Assembly (NCBI GenBank): GCA_023333565.1
Contig: JAJKFH010000385.1
Location: 2,356,001-2,420,000 of the forward strand
DNA from: Puffinus mauretanicus
Lineage: Eukaryota > Chordata > Aves > Procellariiformes > Procellariidae
DNA: 64,000 nucleotides
Direction: 5' to 3'
Below, one piece after another: positions 45,401 to 60,200 of the stretch. Position 1 is the first letter of the stretch. Every line of letters begins with the position of its first letter. The position numbers and the translations under genes are program-made. The notes below the pieces were generated by a model, which ran no database searches, was not told the origin of the DNA, and worked only from the letters and a program-made list of their open reading frames with translations.

Positions 45401-48400
45401 GACTAGCATGCAAAATAATGTTTGAGCTGTGCAAAGTGATGGTATTAATACATCTCTACACTACCAATATAACCTTCCCCAATACTCCTTGATGGTGCCC
45501 ACCATGCACTACCACCTTGGGATTTAATGTCTTTTCTATGCAAGAATAGAACTCAAGTGAGCAACAAAACAGACTACAGTTGAAATTACTCCTGTCTGAG
45601 AAGGCAAGACTTCAGAAACAGCATACGCTGAGAGCCAAGAGCTAGATGTATTCATGATGACAAAGCTTTTATGTCAGCCTTGATGTTACTAACATTGTCT
45701 TTCTAGTTAGGAAGTCTTTAAACAGTGTGTTTCACAAAGAACTGATTTAAATTTAATTGAACTTAATAGCATAGCTGCCAATTAGTAGTGATGTTCATTT
45801 AGTTTCTATTGAGGTGCCCTCAAGAAATGTAGCATGGCTTAATTTATTGTGCCCGTCTCAATCTGAGTTGGTTGTGTCTGCATGTTTCTCAGCTCCTTCC
45901 AAAACATAATTCAGTCAGCTCTTCCAACAACCAAGCCATCCATAGACCATGATGCTACCTTTCATGTTTGTACTATTGTACTCAGCTCCCAGTAAAGTAC
46001 TGATTACTGTTGTCAAAGCACCACATGCCTGCACAGAGACAGAAATGCCTGCAGAGCCATTTATTACAACAGCAAAACTGAAGTCCATTAAATTTTCTTC
46101 ACATGCAAATGATAATCCATCTACTCGCCACCACAAAATTTTCCTTTAACATGAAGGGCTACACAATCTGTTGACTCCACCATATTGTCCACTGCATTAT
46201 CTTCTTAAAATATCCATACCTGAACACTTCTAGAAGCAAGTGGGTCCTGCAACCACCGTTAAGCTGAAGGTAGACATCAAGTTTTGTTTCCTGAGAAGAT
46301 GGAAAACAATGACTTGGAGTCTTTTGCAATTTCCTGCTTTCACTCATTTCTCTCATCCTCCCTTTGCCACTTCTGTTTATCTCATCCACTTTGTCTGACT
46401 CTTTGAAAGAACAGAATTGCTACAGCAAGAAGGAAACCAACCAAACTATTTTCTGAGCTGCTGACAGCTCTGTTACTTCTGTGGACCTGGAAAAATCAAG
46501 CTATCTGCATATCCCTTCTTTGTCTTCTTGATAGTCAAAACTGGTGGTCACAGTCTATACAGACTATGCCAGTTACTACTGCATGAAGGTCTGATGACAA
46601 AGTCATGGTTTGAGCCATCCTGCAAAACAAATCTGTCTTCTCCCAGGAAGAAAGTATTTATTTCTTCCATCTGATTCTCTCTCTCTCTCTTGATGTCATA
46701 TCATGCCAAAATCTTCTCTTTCAAAAGATACAGAAGGTGCATCTTTCTGGGGACACTTGGACTACACTGGAATCAAGATATGCTCCTGGCACCAGATGAC
46801 AATTTCTCCCACTCTGTGGCTTTCATCAGCAATGAGAGACTGGGCTGAACATCAATTTAAACTGTATTTTTGGAACTATAATGAAGAGTAACGTTGGTTT
46901 CCTTAGTGGCACATCATACTCACCTATGACTGAATATCATATTGCAAGAAGACTAAATTATATTCCTTGAAGCTGCATCCCCAAAACGTGACCAAATACC
47001 CTCTTTCACTGTATGTCCTGAAATACAAATGGGCTTAGTTATGCTTTCACTGTAAGTCACCAGTAGTGCTACTGAAATCATTGGGATAAGACCCTAAAGG
47101 AGGTGGAGATGCTGTGTTAATAATGTATGTGACCTGTCTCATCCTTTTTTCAGAAAGCCCTCCTTTGTAAATGAAAACCCCTGTAATAGCATAGTCTCCT
47201 ATATAAGTTCCTTTTCTTGCATTGCAGTATGCCTGGACTTAACAATGGTGGAAGAGGGTATGGCAAACTTTTAACCTTACTGAACCTAACATGAGACTAA
47301 CATTGAAACACTGAGTTACTCGGCTTGCCCATTAACTGAGGAATATGCAAAGACATATGTGTGTGTTGTACAGTAACTCTGAATGCAACTGATGGAGTAA
47401 AATACCCCAGAAAGGGAAGTTATTTTCATGGTTTTCCATGTTCCAGATGGCAGCGTAGCACAGCTCCCAGCCCCACACTTCCTCTCTCTACCAGAGAGGC
47501 TGAAGGGACTGAATGTTTCTCATGACATTTATGTGTTCTGTCCGTTGGCAATAACTATGAACAGGTGCAAATACCAAGGGGTTTCTGTTAAAATTAACAA
47601 ACATGCCAAGACTCCACCCAGACACCTGGGAAAATTAGATATTTTCCCCAGACACCATAACAGGCTGTACTTCCCCACTCACAAGCTCTAAGCCTGCCTA
47701 TAAACAAAAGGAATGCTATTGAGGAGAAAAAGGAACCCAGAATTAATTTGAGAGAATAGAGTGGTGATAAATTTTCTATCAATGTTTTGTACATTCCCAT
47801 CTTCCAGCATCTTTGGCAGTTGGCTTTTTTTTCCCCTCACCGGATTGTGAGAATCCCTATTAGACTGTTTCTGGCCTTTCCACATCCCATTCAGTTTCTC
47901 ATCAGATCCAAAAGTTTTTATCTTCTATGGAAATGGTGTCTAATCCATGACTGGTCCTTCACACCGTCCCTTGTCAAGCTTATGGCTGCCCAACTGTGCC
48001 TGGAGCTACCTGGGTTGGTCCTGAAGAACTCATAATCCAGGTGGTAACTCAGTCTAAGAAGCCAGATTGAAGGTGACACCTCAGCTGCTACCTCTAACTA
48101 AGTGCAATGCCTGGACCTGATTTAGCAAGATTAAAGCTGTAGAGATGTGAAGTAAACAAAGTTCATAATTTCTGCTCTGTTTCCCACATGATGTCATACT
48201 TGAATCATCTGGTTCCTAACTCAGCTGGGAAAAATGGCAAGAACCCACATCCCCACTAGCACTCACGCAAGTGTCACCACCATGCACAAGCAAGAAGAAC
48301 CGTTGTATAGAGTCTCTGCATCAAAACTGCAACTGTTCATGTTTAACAAAGCTAAACAGGTAAAATATTTGCATGGACAGAAGGGGAGGTCACCTGTTGA

Positions 48401-50904
48401 ACGGAGGATGATTCATTGTCCAGGGCACCATGACAGAACGGCAAAGACCTCCTTTTCTGCGAGCTCAAAAAAGCACTAAAGGTGCTTATTTTTTGCCTGA
48501 TAGCGTACATTTCCAGGCGGCAGTAGAAGCAGACATGGCTCCACGTCGGCCCCAAGAAGGCTGGCCGTTCTTCAGAGGCATTTTTCTCTGCCAGTGCCTG
48601 CCGCATTTCCCCGTCACTCCCGCGTCCCTTTGACACAAATTCAGCAGCAAAAGCCCAGAGGAAAAGCAGAAGCAATGAAAATGTCCGGAACAATGAAGAA
48701 CACAGACTCAAAAATCAAAGTCCATACCCTGCCCTTCTGGGCCGTGGTCAGCCCTCCTGCTGTTGCCGCTGCCAGTGGCCTAGCCACAGCCCCCGGGCTC
48801 CGCTGAGGGGGGTGCCGACGTGTAAGCCGGCCCTGTACGGGCATGGTTTCTGGCAGTGGTGGCCTCTGAGCTGTGCCCTGGCCTCGGCTGGGTGGGTGCC
48901 AGCTGGCCCTGGCTAACCCCATACTGGGGACACCGTGAGCAGTGGGAACAACCACATACTGGTGCCCAAGCCCTACAAAATTCCCTGGGCCTGTAGCCCA
49001 GGTACTCCCTTGTGGAGTCGATCCCCAAGCCCAGATGAACCCCACACACCTCACGCCTCTCTCTTCTTTCATTTTTCCCTCCATGCCAGTTGTGAACCAA
49101 ATCCCCAGGCGCAAAAATCTGAATAAACTGGTCTGAGTTTGTGGTAGTAGTGGTAAATCAGATAAACTAACCCAAATTTCCCCCCAAAATCTGTCTTTCT
49201 ACAACATTTCTTATCTCCCAGCTGCCTCCTTTACCACTGGCCCTCCCCCTGCACCAGAGAGAGGGCTGCACTCTGCATCGCCACTCGAGATCCTGCCCCA
49301 CCATGCAACCTCCCGCGGCATCAATATGAGGACGACTAGCCAAGCACCACCCCAGCAAATAGCCTTTTCAACATTTATTTCTCCATGCAACTGAAATAGC
49401 CCACAGGTACTCAGCGAGCACCATGCTTGGTAGAGCTGCCACAGGACGGGGCTGCTGTTCGGCCCTGCTTGTGTCTGCTCTCCCCAGCGCGCAGCAGGTC
49501 TGCAACCCACCATGCCCGTCTTAGGGATGTGCCTGGGTGCGTGAAGGTGTGATCAGGGTGAACGCGCGCGCAGCACGAACGGACATTTGAACTGGGCAGC
49601 CAAAATCACCCCTTTCTGCAGAGTGCTGGTCATGGAGGCACTGGTCACCTCTACAGACTCTGTAGGCCAAAATTCAAATGTTCCCCCTACCTACAGCTGT
49701 GAAACTCTCTCTTGTTTCTTGTTTTCTAGAAGGGACTGAACAATTGCTGTTTGGCCCAAAATTTAATCCCAGTGTTGCAACAATGGACCATAATGACCTG
49801 AAGATGTTTTGGATTTGTTTTTTTGCTGTAGCAAGCCAGATGGACAGAGAATAGTGATTTTTCCTTGAGGATCTCAAAGGAAAAATCAAATTTTATTAAA
49901 GATACCATAGAGAATGATTGCTGCTTTCACATTTTATTGCTCCACTCCACAACAACAAAATATATGAAACTAGCCCAACCACGTATCTAGTCATATAAAG
50001 GCAATCAAAAGCACATTACAGATAATATATGATTCAACACAGTGAAATATCATTCATAATACAATTCTAATAATCCCAGAAAAAATGGAATTCCACAGCC
50101 TATGAGATTTTCCTGACCTGTGTATAACAATGATTGGATTAGTTTTCATCCAGCATTGTTTCTATGAGGCTGAAACAAAACAATATTAAGTTAGTTCTGG
50201 GAGGAAGCAGGAGTTAGAGTATGTGTCTCTATATCTACACTTATTGTTGTAAACTCAGTACGATAAACTAAAGAAAAGTAAATTTAGAATAAAAAAAAAT
50301 TAACAGAATAAGGAGGCCTGACTGTAAATCAGCGAGTTAGTAGTTTTTGTAAATTCAAATGTGTGTTACAGCCCAACAAAATTAAAATCTGAAAGTGGTG
50401 GAAAGTGTTCATTTTTGCCATCTGGCAAGTTTGGGGTCCAAAGACAATCCTAGACCTTATTGAAGTCAGTGGTCTGGCTGGATCATCTTCCAGGTACAAC
50501 AGAACAGCTTGGGTAAAAAACAGCAGAAATGAGTCAAAACAGTTATAGATCCATAAATAAATATTAATCCATGAGTTATTGTAGAAATTCTTTAGAAATT
50601 AGAATCTCTGAAATGCTACATGTTTTCTTTGAACCAAGCAGTAAATTGAGACAACTCTTTACTTGACAAGTCTATGCTGCTTATTTCCCGTGCTGGCAAA
50701 AAAATCACAAATAGGCACAATTTCATGATTATGGGCCCATGATTGCATTTGAGCAACATCATATACAACCTGTTACAAAGGCCTGCAGAGAACTGGCTTT
50801 AAAAATTAAGAAATGCACGGGAGAGAATAGTGGTTCAATAAGATGGGCAGACAGCACGAGCACATTTGTGTTTAATGCCCAGTTCTATGCACCATTAGCC
50901 CAGT
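42471..50904. other. Intergenic, no gene seen
   Basis: AT-rich DNA with one GC-rich patch (about 48700-49050). Open frames are under 160 codons, occur on both strands and have no family signature. I found no SAMD12-like exon, although that gene lies downstream of TNFRSF11B in mammals. Confidence 0.55.
46677..46690. repeat. (CT)7 microsatellite
   Basis: Seven CT dinucleotides. Confidence 0.9.
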
Positions 50905-51780
50905 TGAATGCACCATTAGCAAGTTTGCTGATGATACCAAAGTGGGAGGTGCTGTTGACTCTCTTGAGGGACAAGAGGCCTTGTAGAGGGATCTAGATAG
51001 ATTGGAGCATTGGGCTATGATTAATGGGATGAAATTTAACAAGTCCAAATGCTGGATTCTGCACCTGGGACGGAGTAACACTGGGCAGAAGTATAAATTC
51101 GGAGAAGAGTGGCTGGAGAGCAGTCCCGCAGAAAGGGATCTGGGGGTGCTGGCTGACAGCAGGCTCAATAGGAGTCAGCAGTGTGCCCTGGCAGCCAAGA
51201 GGGCAACCCGCATCGTGGGGTGCATCAAACACAGCATAACCAGCTGTATTCGGCATTGGTGTGGCCTCACCTTGAATACTGTGTGCAGTTCTGGGCCCCA
51301 CCATTTAAGAAGAATGTGTCCAGAGGAGGGCGACAAAGCTGGTGAAAGGGCTGGAAGGCATGTCCTGTGAGGAGCGGCTGAGGGCTTTGGGCTTGTCTAG
51401 TTTGGAGAAGAGGAGGCTGAGGGGCTACCTCGTTGCTCTCTACAGCTTCCCGAGGAGGGGAAGCGGAGAGGGAGGTGCTGATCTCTTCTCCCTGGTATCC
51501 AGTGACAGGACGCGTGGGAATGGTTCAAAGCTGCACCAGGGGAGGTTCAGACTGGACATTAGGAAGCATTTCTTTACCGAGAGGGTGGTCAAACACTGGA
51601 ACAGGCTTCCTAGAGAGGTGGTCGATGCCCAAAGCTTGTCAGTGTTTGAGAGGCATTTGGATAATGCCCTTAACAACATGCTTTAACTTGGTCAGCTCTG
51701 AATTGGTAAGGCAGTTGGACTAGATGATCATTGTAGGTCCCTTCCAACTGAAATAGTCTATTCTATTCTATTCTATTCTA
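50905..51780 (+). mobile_element. CR1 LINE 3' fragment, (ATTCT)n tail
   Basis: A 5'-truncated CR1. The remnant starts near the FADD box ([11 protein letters not shown] by reading the frame that matches) and continues through GEEWLESSPAERDLGVLADS and the [11 protein letters not shown] region to [21 protein letters not shown]. The 3' UTR ends in a pentamer repeat (TATTC/ATTCT, 51757-51780). Several frameshifts and an internal deletion in the [14 protein letters not shown] region disable it. The pentamer tail makes it a different subfamily from the 8-bp-tail copies. Confidence 0.94.
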
Positions 51781-53335
51781 CCCAGTCTGGTGAACCGGTG
51801 GGATGGATGCCCAGAGAACCTGCCATGTGCTTTACCAGCATTATGCAGATGCCCAGGTGGGACATTTTCTGGATGTAGTGATTAAGTATTTAAACATGAA
51901 GGCACTGTGAATTTTTTTCACTGTCTCATTGCCAACCCAACTTCTGCCACCCAGCCCTTCTGGGGTGGTGCAACGACTTGGAAGGATGAGTGCTGGTGCA
52001 AACTGTGAGACGGTCTGTCGTGGGCAATCAGCTGAAATCCACATCCGTAGTGTAAAGGGAAAAAACGTGAAAGACAGACACTCCCAAACTGGGGAGATGG
52101 AGGGAAAATAATAGCAGAAGGCAAGAGCTCCAGGGAAAGTTGAAATGTAGCCGACCTTTGTTGAAAGACAGATCAGTGATCCCTATAACCTCTAAAAACA
52201 TCCCAACGTGTTGCTTCAGGCTACGGCTGGATCCAGTAGAGTCGGCAGCATCTGCATGAGTGACGCAGCTGGACCGAGGCCCGTGTGCAGGGGCATGTGG
52301 GTGCCAAGCTGGGACGAGCCAGTAGGGGTAGGTGGGGGTGACATTTGTGGCTGGCTGGCCCGAAGGCCCCATTTCATTCCTTGTGCCAAGATCCATGCCA
52401 ATCATGCTGCAAGACTACCAGGAAAATTATGTTTTGAAGCAAGAATAAAGCCTGCTTAATCCTGGTTAACACAGAGCCTCTGTTAAAAATGATGTGCACA
52501 TTTTTAAGAGTTTGTTTCAAGCTGACTAAACCACGAAAAGGGGACATTCTTTATTACCATTTGTCTTGAAGCAAATTAATTTCCATTCCCCCTGAAGTGA
52601 ACCTTAGGGAGTGAGGAAGAATCACAAGAGCTAATGCAGAAGGCGTCGCCTATGTAACACCACCAAAAATATTCAGTTACTCTTTCCCCACAAAGCCACT
52701 GGGTAATTTAAAATAATAAAACATCAGAAAACAGGGCAGCTTGCTTCTCTGTAATTCAGAAGCATAAAAGGGAACTGATGCTGTAATTACAGACTGAAAA
52801 ACCAAAAGCCCCATTTTTTAAAGTTGTTTCAGCGGGCTTTTTTTTTAATTGCTATTAGCTCCTTCAAAGCAGGGACAAAACCTCCAGTCAGGGGCTTTGT
52901 TCAAATCTGAACAGACCGAGGAAAAGCGATATACCCCAAAAGGTGCTGGAGGGGACCCTGGCAGACCAGAAGTAGTTAGTGTGCCACAGGGCAGATATCC
53001 ATGCCGAGACTAGGATTTGCTGCAGGCAGAGGTAAGTGAACAAGAGGAGATTTAGCATGTCTATGGTATTTTCCATCAGGCCAGATCAGTATCCTGACTT
53101 CACAGTTCAGCCACTTGAGGCACAGAAATAAGAAGATTGATAAAAAAACCCTGCTGAAGAGACAAAAATAAAGCTAAGTTAACATGCTTTCTGCATTTTT
53201 CTTAAAACTACTAATCCTTTGGGTTCTGATGTAGTTAGTGTACATACAATGTAGTTAGTTATATATGTGTAGTGTGATTAGTTATATGTATGCACATATA
53301 GTATAGTTAGCTATTCTCCAAAATTAGAAACATAA
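51781..53335. other. Intergenic, no gene seen
   Basis: No gene supported. It ends in a short AT-rich imperfect tandem repeat next to the following CR1. Confidence 0.6.
53228..53313. repeat. Imperfect tandem repeat of a TAGTTAG-containing unit
   Basis: Four degenerate copies of a unit of about 20-25 bp built on GTAGTTAGT/GATTAGTTATAT. It lies some 20 bp from the 3' end of the neighbouring CR1. Confidence 0.6.
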
Positions 53336-53690
53336 AATCATAGAATAGTTTGGGTTGGAAGGGACTTTTAAAGGTCATCTAGTCCAACCCCCCTGCCATG
53401 GGCAGGGACATCTTCAACTCGATCAGGTTGCTCAGAGCCCCGTCCAACCTGACCTTGAATGTTTCCAGGAATGGGGCATCTACCACCCCTCTGGGCAACC
53501 TGTTCAGTGTTTCACCACCCTCATTGGAAAAAATTTCTTCCTTATATCTAGTCTAAATCTACCCTCTTTTAGCTTAAAACCATTACCCCTTCCTTGTCCT
53601 ATCCCAACAGACCCTACTGAAAAGTTTGTCCCCATCTTTCTTATAAGCCCCCTTTACGTACTGAAAGGCCATAATAAGGTCTCCAAATTC
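53336..53690 (-). mobile_element. CR1 LINE 3' fragment
   Basis: A minus-strand CR1 3' end. Read on + it starts CATAGAATAGTTTGGGTTGG (the reverse of the 3' UTR end), passes the typical CATCTAGTCCAACCCCCCTG segment, and continues into the C-terminal ORF2 coding part until similarity fades near 53690. The 3' terminal repeat is reduced to about one unit. Confidence 0.94.
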
Positions 53691-54211
53691 GCCAGTTTAA
53701 GCTCAAATGCTGTAGGACCATCACAGCCATGTGAGAGATCAGGTGTCATCTCTTCAAACAGATGGAAGGAAAGCCAGAGGGAAAGAGACCTTTTCAGTGA
53801 ACCTTTTCATGGAAGTGAAGAGAGACAACATAACTTCAAGAATAGCGTGGCTTTTCCAGTTCCTTGTTCTGAGGTAAGAGGAAGCCACTTCCAGCAGCTC
53901 TGTGTCCTTTCTCGGCAATTCAGGCTGATGGTGTTGGTCATTGTCCATTCCACTTGGAAGGTCAAAAGAGATGGTCTCCTCCCTCGCCTCGGAAACGCGC
54001 TGTCTCCCGCATATGCCAGAACACATTTGCAGGCAAGGCTTCTGACATTCTCATTTCCTTTCTTGTTTTGTTGTGCAGGGATTTTAAGCTCTTGGCTTCC
54101 AAGCTCTCTTTTTATAGGCCTTTTGCCTTTTTTTATTGTCATTTAGTTTTTAGTTGGTTTTGTTAAGATGCCCAATATCCTTCAGGCGTGGATGCCCATA
54201 AATTAAAATGC

Positions 54212-54231
54212 ATTATTATTATTATTATTAT
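54212..54231. repeat. (ATT)n microsatellite
   Basis: About six to seven ATT trinucleotides. Confidence 0.93.
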
Positions 54232-57200
54232 AAAGTTGCACCACTGCTGAAAGCCAGACTGGCCGACATAGACCTCTAAATAGAGGGCTACGTGCGAAGT
54301 TGAATGGTATTGACCTCTACAACAAGAAACACAGCAGAAAGTATCTAATCTGGGAGGTGGAAAATATGGAGAGGAGATATACAAAGGGGTGTTCATATAA
54401 GCTTCTGGTGGCCTGGAAAGTTCATCTTTGAAAACTGGGATGACCATGAAAATCCTTAAAACTTTCATAGGGAACTGAGATGAATTATATGCTTATAAGA
54501 CTGTGGTTGTTCTAAACTATTGGGATTAAATGCTAAAACAGGCAGCATGCTTTGACTCCCATCTCAAATGAGCCAACCAGCTTGAGAGAGCAGTGACTGT
54601 GCACTACCACAATTACAGGGAGAGTTTGCTTATTGCAGCAGCCACCTATGAAATGAAGAGTTCAATGATCAAATAAAACAGACTGATCTTTTTTCAAGCT
54701 TTTCTTTGAATATTCAAATGAAAAGTTTTCACTTCAGGGCTTTGAATACAGAAAAAAATACCCCAGGTGTTATTGCTTGTCATTTCTCTGCTGTGAACCC
54801 AACTCACAGACAAACATTCAAAGACTTAGCAGTTCTCTTTGTAAGTGTGAAAACACTAGGTAGGATCCATCCAGCACAACCAGCAAACGTTGAAATGGTG
54901 CTACAATTTTAGCACCTAAAAAAGCTATTCCTTAAGTGCCTAAGTTGTCCATGAAGTAAAGGAGATGTCTCAGAAAGCTTTCAGAATAAAATTCTTCCAT
55001 CTAATGTAGATGTATAATGTTAAGCAAGGAAGATCTCCATCCAAGAGGCCTTCAAAAACCTGCTTCTCTCCATTTATTGTACAGGGAATGTTGTCACCTA
55101 AGAGGTATTAGATTCCAAAATTTAGCCACAAGTTAGTTGCCTAAGTTAGGTGAGCTGAATCCAACTCTTGAGAATGTTTCTCTTTCTATGTACACTTTTA
55201 CAAGTGCCCCCCATATGAAGACTGTAAAGGTGTTTTTATATACAAAGATGCACCACACTCCTGTGAAGAAAGCAAATGTTATTTCCATTTCCCCGTAAGA
55301 AAACTGACCCACACAAAAGGGACAAAATTACTTAGGGTATGCAATGCATACTTATGAACTCAAGTTGTAGCTTGTCCTTCATTTCCAGGACTGCAAAGGA
55401 ATAAAATCCACACCCATGGTCAAATGCCATCTGCAAAAGGCTGAAAACACAACTGCTAAAATACATCCTCCAAGCTCACATCAAGCTCTATTTTAGTGAA
55501 AAAATACCTCCTAGAGTCTAAGTTCTACTGCCCACAATCTTTCAAGTTAATGTGTCTTTTTAATTTATAGTTTTTTAGTCTTATTCATATTCCTCTACTT
55601 TATGTAAAAATTCATGAACTACCAGTAATTTCTGCCTTATGGTTGCTTTTACGTCTGAAATGTTTTCTTACTATTTCTTGGCTGGTTTGATTTCTTAGTC
55701 TTTTCCAATTGAAAAATTATGGGTCCTGGTTTTTGTTTGGTTTGGTTTTGTTTGTAAAGTATCTGATGATCTAACAAACAGAAAACCTTACAAGAAAAAT
55801 CTTCCCTTGGAAAAAAGTTCTAAAAGTCATGTCTAATTTGTCATAGGTTTTCCCCTGGATATAAATAACATTTATTTTAGCCACTAGGAATCAATACACC
55901 AGTTATCAGAGGGCTGATCTAAAACTATATGATAATGGCAGTTGAACTCCCGCTGTCATTACTTTAATGGAAAGTCCTACTTTCAGTTTTGCTAACCAGG
56001 AAACAGGCAGAACTAGATACTTCTTTAAAAGCCACAGTTGCAAAATTTCTACATGAGGAAGTCCTTTTTCTGTTTTTATTTGTGAAAAGGTACACTGTCC
56101 TTTATGCATACACGGATGCCTTGCATCACCATGTTATGAGAGAGGATGACAGTAAACATCACTTTTTGCTGAGATGGGAAAACTTGGAGCACCAGCAATC
56201 CCTCACTTCAGATGTTAAATATAAAAGCAACTGTGTGGTATTGTTAAAACAGGTATTAAAACTGACTGAAAAATAGCAGTAGCTTCTTCAAGAGAAATGA
56301 GAATCATGGCTGATTTTACTGTTGCTCATTCTGTTACATGCAGCTCTCAGGAGTTTGCCTGTAGGTTTCTGTGACAACCTGGCCATAGGTCAAACTCAAA
56401 GGGTCTGTCCTTCTGGTTACTATTAACTTTGATGCAAGTCTGGTCAGCTTGCTGTCTCCCTCCCTCCCTCATTGCAAAGGGATCTGAAGAATGTAATAGG
56501 TTTTGCACTTGAATAACTCCTCCCCTCTGGACCACTGCTTCTGAGTGGGTCCTACTGAAATGTAGCTAGAAGCTGGAAGAATTGGAGGTCTATGATCCTG
56601 GCTCTGATCTGGTTAAACTCACATAAAGTTCATCAGGGTTAAACTTTTTATAAATATTTTGGGGTAAGATAATTTGGGCCACATTAACTGAATAATCTGC
56701 CATGATATTTTCCCCTTCTACTAAAGTACAATTCAGTTATTCATGTGTGTTAATTAATAATCCTTCAAGAGCCAAAGCATTAATACATCATTTGTTACTT
56801 GCTGCCAGGAAAATCATACAAGGGACTTTGTATTCATTGCTCTGTTGCCAGAAGAACTATACTCAAGAAATGGAAAATCAGGGAAAGACAGACTGCCCAC
56901 TCTGTAAAAGCATCGAAGGCATACATCAGACTTTGCTTATCATCTCCTTGAACAAAAACACACAGCCTTGATGGTCAAATGGGAGCCTTCAACAAACAAA
57001 TCTCATATAAACTGCCAACTCATTTGGAAAAAAAGAAGTCCTCGCCAGGGCACTTTTCTTTCTTATCTGATATCAGAGCTTTATAACTGCTTTGTTCCTT
57101 TAACCACAAAACTTGTTAATGAGGACTACTCGGCAATGGCTACATCACAGCTTTGAGATAATGTCCCCAGCTGTGATTTAACGAGGGAAAATACATCCGT

Positions 57201-60200
57201 CCTGCAAAGATAAACAACATGAAACTTCCCCAGGGGTATCTGTTCCAGCCTGGTGGAGAGGACATAGTTCAGTGCTGATGACACCGCTCTTCTGCTGCAA
57301 CCACCTCTCGGATGCAGCAGCTGAGCTGAGCACGCAGTGTCCAGGGTGGTCAGAAAGCTTGCCTTCATACACAGGCCATATAGCTAACATTTAGGTCAGT
57401 TCGTTTAATTGTTCTCATCTAACCATTCTTGAATAGTGGTTGGCTGTATTCTTATATTACTCTAAATGGCCTGTTTGTTTTATGCACACCTCTTCTGCCC
57501 ATCTGTCACTGCAAAATTAATCAAATGGAAAATTTGCCTAAACATTTATTAAAATGTTCATTCTTGTTCAGCAAAGCTATCTATTTATCAAAATAATCTA
57601 TTTTCTCATTCGGAATGATCTTATCCGTCCACATGAGGAGCCCTAAGAGACAGTGAAACATAATTATGTAGAGGTTTATGAATTCATTACATAAAATTCT
57701 TGCCTGTCAATGGAGAAGAATAGCTCATCCCCATCCCAAGATGTGTATTTCTGTCTCTCTTGTCTCCAGATAGGGCACAAAGATAGTATTTGGTTTGAGA
57801 AGGTTTTACTTCTATGTCCAAGTGACGGCTTGAATATATAAATACGTGGGTCGTTCCTCAAGAAAACAGTTTCTCCTACAAGATTGTGTAGTATTTGGAA
57901 AGCACCCAAGTAAGATCTTCATAAAACTGTCTGGTTTTCTGGTGGTTTTGTCCTCAAACAAAACAGATGTGCTCAGGTTTTGCTGCCCTCTGCCAGTGCA
58001 GGCACAAGTACTGTGGTAAAGAAAAAAAATCTGGTAACCAAGCCTTTGATATAGAAAAACCACACGGAGTTGAGTCATAAACTGTGGACACGAGACAACT
58101 AATTATGGGTTATGTTAGGCATGGGGAACAGGTTAACTGCTACATAATTACAATTGAGATCTCTGTGGACACAGTCAAGGAAACCCAGTTAATAGAAAGA
58201 AGTAAATGAAAATGTATTGGTATCTACGAAGGAAAACAAGTCCTGTCTGTTTTCTTTAGCTTCTTCAGTGATTTCAGATGTTCTCAATGCTTTACCATTG
58301 CTTAAACATTATATTTATGAAACCTAAAGAGGGGTTTATATTTCACATTCTGCTATTTTTCTTGCGAACAGCAGGGAAGGAGTTAGTAAAGGTTTCTTTA
58401 ATACGTGCCCTGCACGGGCTGCATTGCCAGTTGAGTGAAACTCCAGATACAAGTGACACAATACAAACTGGAAATCTGTGAAACTCCTGTGAAGTGGATC
58501 CTCAAGCGGTGGAAAGGAGATGGGTGGTCATACCAAAAGGGTTGGTAATCAAAGGCCTATGGGGAATGGAGGGGCACTGGAAGCGGGACTCGCTGGAGGA
58601 GGCCGTGGGCAGCAGAGCCCTGCGGCTGTCCTGGGCACCCCGCTGGCAGGGGCGGCCCTGCCAGGGCTCGGGCAGAGCTGTCTGCTCCGGGGCCACCTCT
58701 TGTGGAGAAAAACCCTCTTCTGACAACAACAAAGGAGTAAGAAAAGTGAGGTGAGCATCCAGATGGGCTGTATCCCCAAGGCTTCCCTGAAGGTCTGACT
58801 CAGACCAGTTTGCAGGCTTCCCCATTTCCTCCTAGCCTGGTGGAAACTTTTATCCCAGTTCCTTGAACTCACCCTCCAAAAGTACACACCATTTCTGAGT
58901 ACACACCTATATATAGCCTCCTTCTGCAACACCACCTCACTGTCAGAGGCTGTTTCCCGTTGACACCAACCAAATGTGGTATTGAAGTTTGAGGTTGAGG
59001 TGACGGGTCTCTACCTGAGTGAATGGGCAGGCAGCCAAATGGACGTCCAGTTCGCTCGATCTTACCGTGGCGTCACGACTTGCACAGTGAAGTTGCAGGC
59101 AAACACTGTGGCTCTTTGGGTTTCTCTGTTTGCCACGATGATTCCGCTTTTGGTGCCATTGCGGGGATGCCGTGGGTAAGCCTGGGTGGTGCGGTGCATG
59201 CCAGCAGCCACCAGCACAGGGTATCCCTCTGCCCCACCAGGCATTTCCTTCCAGCTCTGCGGCTGGGGATGTACTCTTGTGCAAGAGTTCCAGGTGTGCT
59301 CCTGGTCTTTCAGGCATAGAGGCATTCATCTTGGTTTTTGGTCTGCAGCTGTAAAGGCACGGGTCTCCTCTTCAGAACATCAAGGAGGATGTCACAATGT
59401 CCTTGAGCTTTTCCGTAAAACTTTCTGGCAGTTTCTGGGTCCTTTACATACTGGAGAAGGTGTTTCTGTTTAAAGCACATTGACATCAATATATTTACAC
59501 AAGTTAATCATGTGGGAAATGTCCAATGTGTATAAATCCATCTAGCATCTCACAAGCCTCCATAGTTTTTATTACTGAAAACAACTTAGTCATGAGCAGA
59601 CTTTAATTAGCTGGCTGCCTGCTTCCTCCCGCAGATCGTCAGTGCCTGAGATACCCCTGGTCCCAGAAATGATCCCCAGCTTTACACCGTGATTCATTTC
59701 TTTTCTGTGCTAAGGAATAGACTTCCCAATGTGTAACCACTTCCAAGTCTTTGCCAAGACTTTGCTTCTTGCCCTGTGGTTACTTATGCTCCAACCATTT
59801 GTACTGTGGATATTTGGAATGTCTATTAAAAAATTATGAAGGGCTTTTTCGAGCACTAATGTAAATTGTGTTTTCCAGATCACCTTTTCTGCAACTCGCC
59901 TTCAGGCTGTACTATTCCAGTCACTGACAAATTGCTGCTCCCCGCTCACCAAACCTATGATTTAGGAAGACACAAGCACTTGTGATTCCCCTCCACACAA
60001 AGAAACGTCCTGTCTCAAGACCTCAACCCTGAGTTATGAGCATGTAGAGTTTTGCAGCCACTGCATATTAGAAATAACAACTAATTACAAAACTGCAGAA
60101 AGTGAAACATAATTACTAAGGAAGAGTATTTAAATGCCACCATAGTTTATTTTGACAGATGAGCCTGTCTTTAAAATGAAGGATTTCCCACAGGAGAAAT

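Noticed and set aside
48641..49114. 157-codon minus-strand frame in a GC-rich patch
   Set aside because: No domain; several overlapping frames on both strands there point to composition and not coding.
53355..54146. 263-codon + strand open frame
   Set aside because: Its first third is the antisense of a minus-strand CR1; the rest is unrelated AT-rich DNA with no domain.
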